Position numbers and translations under genes: made by a program. DNA of 64,000 bases from Herbaspirillum seropedicae. Its GTDB lineage: Bacteria; Pseudomonadota; Gammaproteobacteria; Burkholderiales; Burkholderiaceae_D. The DNA lies in the NCBI RefSeq assembly GCF_001040945.1, contig NZ_CP011930.1, positions 372,001 through 436,000 on the forward strand, given 5' to 3'. The notes under the pieces were generated by a model, which saw only the letters and a list, made by a program, of their open reading frames with translations, was not told the origin of the DNA and did not search any database. How positions within the stretch are numbered: the stretch's first letter is position 1; every line of letters starts with the position of its first letter. Below are positions 49,061 to 58,554 of this stretch, piece by piece.

Positions 49061-50350
49061 TCAGGGATAGAACAGGTAGACGCGGTAGCCCGAGACCAAG
49101 GCATCCTTGAGTTCAAAGTTCAGCTTGATCTGCTGTTCGCTGTCGGCCGCGATGCCGCGATCGATCTGGCGGGCGTTAGGCAGGTAATCGCGTGGACGGA
49201 AGACCCGGCGCACCACGGCTTTCTCGTCATCATTGTTGAGCGTGAGTTCCAGGTGCGGCCAGGCTTGTGCGCCGGGACCGCGATTGCGCATGACCACCGT
49301 CAGCGCATAGACGTTCTGGTTGGGCGGCACGACCTGCAGTTCATTGGCTTCCAGCGACAGGCGGTCAATCTCGGCCGGCAGGCCGACGCTGCAATGCAGG
49401 GCCACGCACATGCCGTTGAGCATGGGGCGCACAGGCGGCAGGGCTTCGGCCAGGGGATTGCGCCAGTAATAGAGCGCTTGCAGCAGCAGCACCGGCACCA
49501 TCACGCCGGCCAGGATCATCATGATGACCTTGAGCACGCGTCCGGCCCGCTCGCGGCGTTCGACACGCCTGACGAAGCCGGGCAGTTCGGCATCGTCTTC
49601 GCTGTCGTCGGCTGCGCTGTGGTCAGCTGCGGAGAGCTGGTCTGGTTCGTCCTCATGACCGCGGAGGTGATGCACATCTTCCTCATCCAGGCGCGACGTG
49701 GCCGGGCCGAAGGCCGCGTCGATATCGGCTGCGCTGACGATCTCGTCGTCCGTGCTGGAAGAGCGGCGCAACAACGCTGCGCCCCCGGCAGGTGCTGTCG
49801 GGATCTCGTCGGCGACGGGGAAGGGAGGCAATGCGTCGGCCTCATCCCGCTTGTCTTTATCCACAGCTGCTGGCGACTTCAGCGGTGCGCCCAGGTCAGG
49901 GATGTAGCCGGGACTGGTCGGCGAGCGAAACACCTTGGGCTCGGCGATCACTGGGATGGCTGCAGGAACCGGTGCGGGAACTTGCACCGGCGGGGGCGGT
50001 TCGGCACTGACCGGGGCGGTGCCGCTGGAAACGGGGATGGCGTGGACGGGCGCAGACGGCTGTGGCGCGGGTCCGCGCGTCGCCATCGGGCTGGCGGGAA
50101 CCGGCGATGGCGCCGGTGTTGGCGTGGCGGGGGCCGCAGCGGCGCTGGGCGTCATCACGCCGGCCTGGGCCTTGCTGCCCGGTGCGGGCTGGTAATGGCC
50201 GTCGGCCACGCTGGCCTCGACCAGATAGTCATTGCCATTGAAGACCTGGCGGCAACTGCCGCAGCGGACCAGGCCGCCACGCAGTTTGAGCTGGTCGCTG
50301 ACGACCCTGAAGATGGTCAGGCAGTGCGGACACTGGGTCGCCAACGCCAT
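49061..50350 (-). CDS. zinc-ribbon and DUF3426 domain membrane protein
   Basis: The 429-aa product begins with an MJ0042-type zinc ribbon (CPHC at residues 7-10 and CGSC at 30-33). A ~200-residue Pro/Ala/Ser-rich disordered region follows, then one membrane helix (VIMMILAGVMVPVLLLQAL, near residue 270). The C-terminal DUF3426 beta domain is probably periplasmic (ANELQVVPPNQNVYALTVVMRNRG). The function is unknown. The gene starts 3 bp after prmA, a standard betaproteobacterial order. The composition suggests a bridge between cytoplasm and envelope, as inference only. Confidence 0.86.
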   Translation of the reverse strand: MALATQCPHCLTIFRVVSDQLKLRGGLVRCGSCRQVFNGNDYLVEASVADGHYQPAPGSKAQAGVMTPSAAAAPATPTPAPSPVPASPMATRGPAPQPSAPVHAIPVSSGTAPVSAEPPPPVQVPAPVPAAIPVIAEPKVFRSPTSPGYIPDLGAPLKSPAAVDKDKRDEADALPPFPVADEIPTAPAGGAALLRRSSSTDDEIVSAADIDAAFGPATSRLDEEDVHHLRGHEDEPDQLSAADHSAADDSEDDAELPGFVRRVERRERAGRVLKVIMMILAGVMVPVLLLQALYYWRNPLAEALPPVRPMLNGMCVALHCSVGLPAEIDRLSLEANELQVVPPNQNVYALTVVMRNRGPGAQAWPHLELTLNNDDEKAVVRRVFRPRDYLPNARQIDRGIAADSEQQIKLNFELKDALVSGYRVYLFYP

Positions 50351-50353
50351 CGA

Positions 50354-51268
50354 TTACTCCGGCAGGCGGCCTGCCAGCGCCACCCAGCCTTCATGCGCGG
50401 CCCACACGTTGAGCGCGATGTAGGGCGCATAGGTGGCGATGACTTCCTGCGCCTGGCGTTCCAGCACGCCGGACAGCACCAGCGAACCGCCCGCGCGTAC
50501 GCGACCGGCCAGCATGGGGGCCATCAGTTGCAGCGGGCCGGCCAGGATGTTGGCGACCACCACGTCAAAGCGTTCGCCCTCCGGATGCGCCTGGGCAAAG
50601 GGTTCCGGCAGGTAGTAGGTGGCCGTGCAGTGATTGCGCTCGGTATTGTGATGCGCCGCTTCCAGCGCCTGCGGATCGATGTCCACCCCGATCACCTGGG
50701 GCACGCCGATCTTGGCCGCCACCAGCGCCAGGATGCCCGAGCCGCAGCCGTAGTCCAGCAGCGTGCCGGCCTCGGTAGCATTGGCTTCCAGCCATTCCAT
50801 GCACAGTCGGGTGGTGGGATGGCTGCCGGTGCCGAAGGCCAGACCGGGGTCCAGCTCCAGCACCAGCGCGTCCGGATCGGCGGGGGCTTCGTGCCAGCTC
50901 GGCACCACCCAGATGCGCTTGCCGATATGGATGGGCTCGAACTGGGATTGCGTCAGACGCACCCAGTCCTGCTCTTCCACCACGCGGGTGGAGAAGGGCA
51001 GGGCATAGTCCAGGCCGATGGCCTTGGCCGCATCCATGACGATGGTGGCGTGGTCGGCATCCTTGCCGGCCAGCGCTACCACGCGGCTGCGATCCCAGGC
51101 GGCTTCCTCCGGCTCCATGCCGGGTTCGCCGAAGAGCGGACGCTCGGCGTCCGTCCCTTCATCCGCATCTTCCACCGACACCGACAGGGCGCCAGACTCC
51201 ATCAGGGCGTCGGACAATGCCTCCGCCTCTTCCCGCGCCACTTCGATGACGATTTCTACCCAAGCCAT
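50354..51268 (-). CDS. prmA: ribosomal protein L11 methyltransferase PrmA
   Basis: SAM-dependent enzyme that trimethylates L11. The 304-aa product has an N-terminal L11-recognition domain ([27 protein letters not shown]). Its C-terminal Rossmann methyltransferase domain has motif [31 protein letters not shown] and [11 protein letters not shown] (NIL motif). It sits in the order accB-accC-prmA-DUF3426, 41 bp after accC. Confidence 0.97.
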   Translation of the reverse strand: MAWVEIVIEVAREEAEALSDALMESGALSVSVEDADEGTDAERPLFGEPGMEPEEAAWDRSRVVALAGKDADHATIVMDAAKAIGLDYALPFSTRVVEEQDWVRLTQSQFEPIHIGKRIWVVPSWHEAPADPDALVLELDPGLAFGTGSHPTTRLCMEWLEANATEAGTLLDYGCGSGILALVAAKIGVPQVIGVDIDPQALEAAHHNTERNHCTATYYLPEPFAQAHPEGERFDVVVANILAGPLQLMAPMLAGRVRAGGSLVLSGVLERQAQEVIATYAPYIALNVWAAHEGWVALAGRLPE

Positions 51269-51309
51269 GCTCGCCTGCCTTTGCTGATGAGGTGTTGCTG
51301 CTGTCTTGC

Positions 51310-52689
<1,380 letters not shown>

Positions 52690-52784
52690 AAAGGATTGAA
52701 GCGTCGCTAGGATCAAGCGTTATAGGTTCGGGAAGCAGGCCGCTGCGGGCGGCCGCATCTGGCCAGGCCGGGGACGATACGCGA

Positions 52785-53255
52785 TCAGCCCAGCACGAAC
52801 AGCGGCTGGCCGAATTCCACCGGCTGGCCGTTTTCCACCAGGATCTGCTTGACCACGCCACCCTTGTCGGTGTCGATCTCGTTGAGCAGCTTCATTGCTT
52901 CGATGATGCACAGGGTGTCGCCTTCCTTGACTTCCTTGCCCACTTCCACGAAGGCCGGTGCGCCCGGCGCGGAGGAGCGGTAGAAGGTGCCGACCATGGG
53001 CGACTTGACGATATAGCCTTCCGGCACGGCGGCGGCAGCCGGCGCGGCAGCGGGGGCTGCCACCGGAGCAGCGGCGGCGACGGGCGCGGCGGCCGGTGCG
53101 TAGGCTTGCTGTTGCGGCACCATCACGACCTGATTCTGGGTATTCGGGGACGATTTGACGATCCTGACCTTGCTTTCGCCTTCGGTGACTTCCAGCTCTT
53201 CGATGGCCGATTCAGCAACCAGGTCGATCAGCGTCTTGAGTTTTCGTAAATCCAT
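52785..53255 (-). CDS. accB: biotin carboxyl carrier protein AccB
   Basis: The 156-aa carrier subunit of acetyl-CoA carboxylase starts [24 protein letters not shown] long Ala/Pro-rich swinging linker (residues ~45-80) leads to the biotinyl domain with EAMKLLNEI, whose Lys carries biotin. It heads the accB-accC-prmA group, 134 bp after aroQ. Confidence 0.97.
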   Translation of the reverse strand: MDLRKLKTLIDLVAESAIEELEVTEGESKVRIVKSSPNTQNQVVMVPQQQAYAPAAAPVAAAAPVAAPAAAPAAAAVPEGYIVKSPMVGTFYRSSAPGAPAFVEVGKEVKEGDTLCIIEAMKLLNEIDTDKGGVVKQILVENGQPVEFGQPLFVLG

Positions 53256-53389
53256 TTGAATCCCTCGGAATGTAGATTGAGTAGTGTTAAAAGAAGCGCC
53301 GGCGCGAGCTGCGGCCGGCGGGTCCAGTCAGATGATGCAGTCGGTGAAGCGATCCATGGGCGCAGGCCGGAAAACGGCCCGCAAGGCCG

Positions 53390-53827
53390 TCAGGATTGAC
53401 GCAGCCAATGGTCGACGGCCATGCGATAGCCATCCACCCCAAAGCCGCACAGGACTGCCCGGGCAATGCCGGACAGGTAGGAAAAATGCCTGAATTCCTC
53501 GCGCTGGTGAATATTGGAGATATGCACTTCCACGAAAGGGATGGCCACCCCGGCCAGCGCATCGCGCAAGGCCACGCTGGTATGGGTCAGTCCGCCCGGA
53601 TTGATGATGATCCCGTCCACGCCCTCGCTGCGGGCCTGATGGATGCGGTCGATCAGCGCGCCTTCATGATTGCTCTGGAAGGCGACCAGGCTAGCGCCTG
53701 CGGCGCGGGCCTGTTCTTGCGCACGCTGTTCGATATCGGCCAGCGTGGTGGAACCGTAGACTGCCGGCTCCCGGGTCCCGAGCAGATTCAGGTTCGGACC
53801 ATTGAGCAGGAGTAGCTGTTTTGCCAT
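53390..53827 (-). CDS. aroQ: type II 3-dehydroquinate dehydratase AroQ
   Basis: Shikimate-pathway enzyme that dehydrates 3-dehydroquinate. The 145-aa product has [20 protein letters not shown] (with the catalytic Tyr), [32 protein letters not shown] and [18 protein letters not shown]. The order tlpA-aroQ-accB-accC-prmA is typical of Burkholderiales. Confidence 0.97.
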   Translation of the reverse strand: MAKQLLLLNGPNLNLLGTREPAVYGSTTLADIEQRAQEQARAAGASLVAFQSNHEGALIDRIHQARSEGVDGIIINPGGLTHTSVALRDALAGVAIPFVEVHISNIHQREEFRHFSYLSGIARAVLCGFGVDGYRMAVDHWLRQS

Positions 53828-53923
53828 GGAGATTAAGCTCCGTTTGACGACGATGCGCGCATTTTGCCGTCAAATGCCATCAATTGGCAAGAAAAACTTT
53901 CTTTTTCGCAGATTTTCTCGAAT

Positions 53924-54445
53924 TTACAGCTGGGAGAGGTCCTGGCGCAGTTCGTCGAACTTCAGACGACCCAGGTAGATCTTCTTGACGTTGCCGTCCT
54001 TGCCCACCAGAGCGGTGAACGGAAGACCGCCCGCCTGATTGCCGAATTGCCGCAGCAAATCGGTGGCGCCGGTTCCGGCAACGAAGAGAGGATAGCGGAT
54101 TTGGTACTTTTGCGCAAACTTGCCGATATTTTCCTGGCTATCGACGCCAATTCCGAGGATCTGCACCGGCGCGATTTCTTGCTGCAGAGCCGTCAGCTCG
54201 GGCATTTCCTCCACGCAAGGGCCGCACCAGGTGGCCCAGAAGTTCACGATCAGCGGCTTGCCCCGATACTGCGCCAGCGACTGCATCTGCCCGGTAGCGT
54301 CAGGCAGCGACTGCGCCAGCAGGCGGTTCAGCGCCTGGGTCTCGGCGGACTCGGCCGGATGGGCGCGATGGCTGGCGTACAGGCCGATCCCCACACAAAC
54401 GACGGCAACCACGGCCAACAGGATCACATTGCGCAGCTTTTTCAT
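53924..54445 (-). CDS. TlpA-like thioredoxin-fold protein
   Basis: The 173-aa protein has an N-terminal hydrophobic anchor (NVILLAVVAVVCVGIGLYA) that directs it to the periplasmic side of the inner membrane. Its thioredoxin domain has the active site WATWCGPC near residue 75 and cis-Pro region GGLPFTALV. It is likely a thiol-disulfide reductase, perhaps for cytochrome c maturation. The ATG at 54445 shares one base with the upstream gene's stop (TGATG). The frame can be read from a TTG one codon earlier. Confidence 0.92.
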   Translation of the reverse strand: MKKLRNVILLAVVAVVCVGIGLYASHRAHPAESAETQALNRLLAQSLPDATGQMQSLAQYRGKPLIVNFWATWCGPCVEEMPELTALQQEIAPVQILGIGVDSQENIGKFAQKYQIRYPLFVAGTGATDLLRQFGNQAGGLPFTALVGKDGNVKKIYLGRLKFDELRQDLSQL

Positions 54446-55077
54446 CAATCTTCTTCCTTGCAGGTCTCATCGATCAGGGCGGCCAGGGCGTTGGCATCGC
54501 CGCGTTCGGCGCGCTTGCCAGGCGCCGCACGCAGGCTGCCGCGCAGATCGTCCTCCTCATATAGGGCCAGGTGGGCCAGTTCCGGATCGGCTCCGCGCTG
54601 GGGCAACAGGAAACTCAGGGTTTCCACCGGCTGGCCGGTGCGGAAGTGCGCCGTCTCGCCCACTTCGAAATTCACGTTCTTGTTGAGCAGGAAGATTTCC
54701 ACATCCTTGGCGCTGGGAGAGAACAGTTGCAGATGGATGTCGGAATGCTCCCCGGCGGTGCCATTCCAGACCGCGCCGGTAATATAGGGATTGAAGGCCT
54801 GCAGGTCCTGCATCACCTGCAGCGCCACCTGGCGCAGGTGCAGCAGCCGCGCCGGCTGCGTATCGGCGAAGAACAATTCATTGTAGACACGCACTTCCTC
54901 TTCGATCTGCTCGTTATCGGGCATGATCTCGCCGCGTACTTTCTGGTTGCCCAGGATCTGCCGCGCGGCCTTGCGCTTGGCGCTGCCATAGTCGGCGCCA
55001 TCTTCGGCGATCATGCGGGCGGCAGCGGCGGCGATCTCGGCGCGCAGCTGCTCGGTGGGGGAGGTGAATTCAGACAT
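54445..55077 (-). CDS. nucleotidyltransferase-like hypothetical protein
   Basis: The 210-aa protein occurs next to tlpA-aroQ-accB in Burkholderiales and has no settled function. The segment TGAVWNGTAGEHSDIHLQLF fits the minimal nucleotidyltransferase pattern hG[GST]x(n)DhxL. EIFLLNKNVNFEVGE could supply the third carboxylate. However, the usual paired Asp is DIH here, so activity is uncertain. The N-terminal half is helical (EQLRAEIAAAAARMIAEDGADYG). The start at 55077 is taken at MSEFTSPTEQL; the longer frame adds MWP only. Its stop is fused with the tlpA start, which implies coupled expression. Confidence 0.7.
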   Translation of the reverse strand: MSEFTSPTEQLRAEIAAAAARMIAEDGADYGSAKRKAARQILGNQKVRGEIMPDNEQIEEEVRVYNELFFADTQPARLLHLRQVALQVMQDLQAFNPYITGAVWNGTAGEHSDIHLQLFSPSAKDVEIFLLNKNVNFEVGETAHFRTGQPVETLSFLLPQRGADPELAHLALYEEDDLRGSLRAAPGKRAERGDANALAALIDETCKEED

Positions 55078-55126
55078 GGGCCACATGATACCCGTTGCGC
55101 GCCATGGCTGCGCTCCTGGGTACGGG

Positions 55127-56176
55127 TCAGCTACCGCTCCACTTGGCCGCCCGCCTGGCCAGGGTGGCCTGAGGGCTCTCGCCGAACTGCTTCTTGTAAT
55201 AGCGCATGAACAGGTAGAGATGGGTGAAGCCCCAACTCAATGCAATGTGCTGGATATCAGCAGGAACGGCCGGATCCAGCAGGTCTTCGCGCACACGCCC
55301 CAGGCGCTGGGTGCGCAGGAACTCCATCGGTGTCATTTCCTTGTAGCGACGAAAGCCCGACTGTAGCGAGCGCACGCTGATGGCGGCATGCGCGGCGATG
55401 TCGGCCAGGGTGATCGGTGCGGACAGCCTGGCCATGATGAACTCCACGGCGCGCTTGATCTGGCGCGGCGCGGGCGCGGGTGGCCGGCGCGTCAGGGCGT
55501 GCGAATGATTGTGCGGCAGGTTGTGCAGGATCAGGTAGGAGGCCGCCTGCAGCAGATTGGCCATGGCCAGCGGCGCATTCTTCAGCGGCGCTGACCCACC
55601 CAGGCCTTCGGCGATGAGTTCGCCCAGGGACGCCAGCGGAGCCAGCACATGGGCGTCGTGCACCAGCGGTGACTGGAAACGCAATTGCCGGTGCACCGGC
55701 GCCTCCAGCAGCTGGGACAGATTGTGCGTCATGCAATGCATGGAGAAAAAGAAGCCCGTGCCCGAGGATGAGCCCAGGCTGGCGAGCTGCTGCATCCGAG
55801 CCAGGTCCAGCATGATGGCGCTGCCACTGCGGCAATGGATCAGGCCCTCGGCCGCGCGCCAGTGCAACTCGCCGCTGCGCGGAATGTAGAGACTATAGCC
55901 CTCGGCCTCGGGGATGCTGAGCATGACCCATCCAGAGGCGGTCATGGAACGGTAGAGCCCCCCCTCGGGCAGCAGGAAATATTCGCCTTCATATTGGACC
56001 GTGGCGTGTGGCGCATTCAGGTTCTCGATCTTGACACCGGTGGTGCGCAAAAAGGTGTCGGCATGGTGCGGGTCGGACAGATCGACCTTGGTGCTTGAGC
56101 CCAGGGCAGAAAAAGAGGCTTGGTTTTTGATGCGGCTTTCAATGAGAAAAGCACTCAGCGGCATTTTCTGTTGCAT
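55127..56176 (-). CDS. AraC-family transcriptional regulator
   Basis: The 349-aa regulator has a cupin-like effector-binding N-terminal region (residues ~40-200, for example PHATVQYEGEYFLLPEGGLY) and a C-terminal double helix-turn-helix. The first helix pair is at LADIAAHAAISVRSLQSGFRRYKEM and the second at IQHIALSWGFTHLYLFMRYYKKQFGESP. The effector and targets are unknown. It is divergent from a chemoreceptor gene 268 bp away, with a perfect 13-bp inverted repeat between them. The start is uncertain: ATG at 56176 or 56164, or TTG at 56185, none with a clear ribosome site. Confidence 0.9.
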   Translation of the reverse strand: MQQKMPLSAFLIESRIKNQASFSALGSSTKVDLSDPHHADTFLRTTGVKIENLNAPHATVQYEGEYFLLPEGGLYRSMTASGWVMLSIPEAEGYSLYIPRSGELHWRAAEGLIHCRSGSAIMLDLARMQQLASLGSSSGTGFFFSMHCMTHNLSQLLEAPVHRQLRFQSPLVHDAHVLAPLASLGELIAEGLGGSAPLKNAPLAMANLLQAASYLILHNLPHNHSHALTRRPPAPAPRQIKRAVEFIMARLSAPITLADIAAHAAISVRSLQSGFRRYKEMTPMEFLRTQRLGRVREDLLDPAVPADIQHIALSWGFTHLYLFMRYYKKQFGESPQATLARRAAKWSGS

Positions 56177-56292
56177 CCAGGGCAAATCAAGACAGGGAGC
56201 ATGTCGATTTAAGTCAGAAAATGTTTAATGAATATGTAAGTTTTTACTGTGATTCTCTCTCAAGCCCTGGAGCTTCCTTCCACGGAAACGAA

Positions 56293-56329
56293 GCGCGCCG
56301 AAAAAATGCGCAGGAATTTTTCGGCGCGC
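56293..56329. repeat. 13-bp inverted repeat between the AraC regulator and the chemoreceptor
   Basis: GCGCGCCGAAAAA (56293-56305) and its exact complement TTTTTCGGCGCGC (56317-56329) flank an 11-base spacer. No T-run follows outside the stem on either strand, unlike the terminators in this window. Confidence 0.9.
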
Positions 56330-56444
56330 CGGAACCTTGGTGAGGAAGCGGTTAAGTTCGGTCTATCGCGTACGCAGCAGACCGGTTTTGGCCATGGGGT
56401 CGGGCGTACTTTTCTTGCGCATCCGACTATGAAAAGGGGAAGTC

Positions 56445-58148
56445 ATGAACTGGTTCTACAATCGCAGGATCGCCACCAAGCTGTTGCTGGCCTTTGCCTG
56501 CGTGCTGCTGTTGACAGGCGGGCTGGGCATTTTTTCCATTGTCCAGTTGCACAAGGTGAACCAGGCGGCCACGGAGCTGGCCACCAACTGGCTGCCCAGC
56601 ATCCGCTCGCTCAATGACATGAAGGTGGCGCTCTCGCGCGTGCGGGCCAACCAGGCCCAGCTGGCGCTCTACGATGGCGATGAAAAGCAGAGCAGCGCAG
56701 TCATCGGCCTCATGAACAAGAACCTGGAAGCCCTGGCGGAGGCGCGCAAGCAGTACACGGGCCAGATCTCCGAGCCGGGTGAAAAAGCACTGTTTCCTGG
56801 CGTCAATGCGCGTATCGACAAATTCATTGCATTGCACGGTGACACGCTGGCCGCCGTTCGGGCCGGCAAGCTGGACGAGGCCAAGCGCCTGCTGCTGGGT
56901 CCGGCCTTCGAGAACTACCTGAGCCTGCTCAACGATCTCGACAAGCTGGCCCAGGTCAACCTGGATGGCAGCGTCCAGTCCACCCGCAGCGCCGAGACCA
57001 CCTATGACCAGGCGCAGGTGTGGGTCGTGGCCATCCTGATCGGCGCATTGCTGGCAGGCCTGGCCCTGGCCTTGTTCATCGCCCGGGTAATTGCCACGCC
57101 CTTGCGCAGCGCGGGCGAGTTTGCCCATCTCATTGCCGCCGGTGACCTCACTGCCGACATCACCGCCCGCTCCGACGATGAAACCGGGCAACTGACTGCC
57201 GCGCTGGCGGCCATGAATACCAGCCTGCGCCGCATCGTCAGCCAGGTCAGGAGCGGCACCGACGCCATCGCCACCGCCTCGGGCCAGATTTCCAGTGGCA
57301 ACCTGGACCTCTCCAGCCGCACCGAAGAGCAGGCCAGTTCGCTGGAAGAGACCGCCTCGGCCATGGAAGAACTGACGTCCACCGTGCGCCAGAATGCCGA
57401 GAATGCGCGCCAGGCCAACCAGCTGGCGCTGAGCGCCTCGACCATCGCCGAGGAGGGCGGCAAGGTGGTCAGCCAGGTCATCGAGACCATGGGCAGCATC
57501 GATGCGTCTTCCAAGAAGATCGTGGACATCATCAGCGTGATCGACAGCATCGCCTTCCAGACCAATATCCTCGCGCTGAATGCGGCGGTGGAAGCGGCCC
57601 GTGCCGGCGAGCAAGGGCGCGGCTTTGCCGTGGTCGCCACCGAAGTGCGCTCGCTGGCCCAGCGTTCGGCCACCGCCGCCAAGGAGATCAAGACCCTCAT
57701 CGACAACTCCGTGCAGCAGGTCGGCCTGGGCAGCGGGCTGGTGCAGAAGGCCGGGGTGACCATTTCCGAGGTGGTGTCCAGTGTGCAGCGGGTCACCGAT
57801 GTGATGTCCGAGATCTCGGCGGCCAGCGGCGAGCAGACCCAGGGTATCGAGCAGGTCAACCAGGCCATTACCCAGATGGATGAGGTGACCCAGCAGAATG
57901 CCGCCCTGGTGGAAGAGGCGGCCTCGGCATCGCAGTCGCTGTCGCACCAGGCCCAGCGACTCTCGGAGCTGGTCGGAGTGTTCCGCCTGCCTGGCGCAGC
58001 GCGGCAGCAAGTTCCCGAGGTGGCCGTTGTGGCCACTGCGGCGCCCGCCTACACGCCGCGACGCCCAGCAGTGGCCGGCGCCACGTCAACGGCTACGCCC
58101 GCGCTGGCCGTGGCGCAGGGGCCGGATGAACAATGGGAAACCTTCTGA
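56445..58148 (+). CDS. methyl-accepting chemotaxis protein with C-terminal CheR-tether motif
   Basis: The 567-aa chemoreceptor has TM1 at residues ~12-33, a periplasmic four-helix-bundle ligand domain (~35-188), TM2 at ~190-212 (VAILIGALLAGLALALFIA) and a HAMP domain to ~265. The cytoplasmic coiled coil carries the tip region IAFQTNILALNAAVEAARAGEQGRGFAVVATEVRSLAQRSA. After a Pro/Ala-rich flexible linker it ends in QWETF, closely matching the NWETF pentapeptide that tethers CheR and CheB in E. coli Tar and Tsr. GGGGAAG lies upstream. The ligand is unknown. A small protein gene follows after 7 bp. Confidence 0.95.
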   Translation: MNWFYNRRIATKLLLAFACVLLLTGGLGIFSIVQLHKVNQAATELATNWLPSIRSLNDMKVALSRVRANQAQLALYDGDEKQSSAVIGLMNKNLEALAEARKQYTGQISEPGEKALFPGVNARIDKFIALHGDTLAAVRAGKLDEAKRLLLGPAFENYLSLLNDLDKLAQVNLDGSVQSTRSAETTYDQAQVWVVAILIGALLAGLALALFIARVIATPLRSAGEFAHLIAAGDLTADITARSDDETGQLTAALAAMNTSLRRIVSQVRSGTDAIATASGQISSGNLDLSSRTEEQASSLEETASAMEELTSTVRQNAENARQANQLALSASTIAEEGGKVVSQVIETMGSIDASSKKIVDIISVIDSIAFQTNILALNAAVEAARAGEQGRGFAVVATEVRSLAQRSATAAKEIKTLIDNSVQQVGLGSGLVQKAGVTISEVVSSVQRVTDVMSEISAASGEQTQGIEQVNQAITQMDEVTQQNAALVEEAASASQSLSHQAQRLSELVGVFRLPGAARQQVPEVAVVATAAPAYTPRRPAVAGATSTATPALAVAQGPDEQWETF

Positions 58149-58155
58149 GGCAGCG

Positions 58156-58479
58156 ATGAGCAAGCCCGACAACGCAGAGCTGGACCGCATCCGGCGTGAG
58201 CTGGCGGAGGTCTATCATGAGGCCGCCTGGAAGGCGGCGGCCCTCATCACCCGGGCCAGCGCGGTCAGAGATGGTCTGGACCAGCCGTTGGAACCGGATG
58301 AATGGGAAAGCCTGCGACTGATCCTCAACCGCCTCAACAGCGCCGCCCGTCATGCCGAGCAGGTGCTCAGGCACATCAGGCGACCGTTCGGGCCGGATCG
58401 CTGCTGCGCCGGTGAGGCCGGGCTGGAGCCGGAGGACCTGCCGGCCGCCTTGCGCAGCCAGGACAAGGGCATCGCTTGA
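58156..58479 (+). CDS. small hypothetical protein downstream of the chemoreceptor
   Basis: The 107-aa frame starts ATG at 58156, with GAGGCAGCG upstream, 7 bp after the chemoreceptor stop, so the two are probably co-transcribed. It is predicted mostly helical and charged (ELDRIRRELAEVYHEAAWKAAALITRASAV, LRLILNRLNSAARHAEQVLRHI). There are two adjacent Cys (RCCAGEAG) and no signal or membrane segment. I recognise no family. Its position suggests a receptor accessory or adaptor, which is speculation from context alone. Confidence 0.6.
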   Translation: MSKPDNAELDRIRRELAEVYHEAAWKAAALITRASAVRDGLDQPLEPDEWESLRLILNRLNSAARHAEQVLRHIRRPFGPDRCCAGEAGLEPEDLPAALRSQDKGIA

Positions 58480-58525
58480 GCCCGCCGCGTCGCCGGGGGT
58501 AGGGAGGAGCCGCCGGCTCAGGTAA

Positions 58526-58550
58526 AATCTTGGGATTACACCCCAAGATT
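58526..58550. repeat. 9-bp inverted repeat before mpl
   Basis: AATCTTGGG (58526-58534) and CCCAAGATT (58542-58550) flank a 7-base spacer. The right arm ends 4 bases before the mpl ATG. The left arm overlaps a TAAAAT -10-like box (58523-58528). No Shine-Dalgarno is present in this stretch. Confidence 0.85.
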
Positions 58551-58554
58551 CGCT

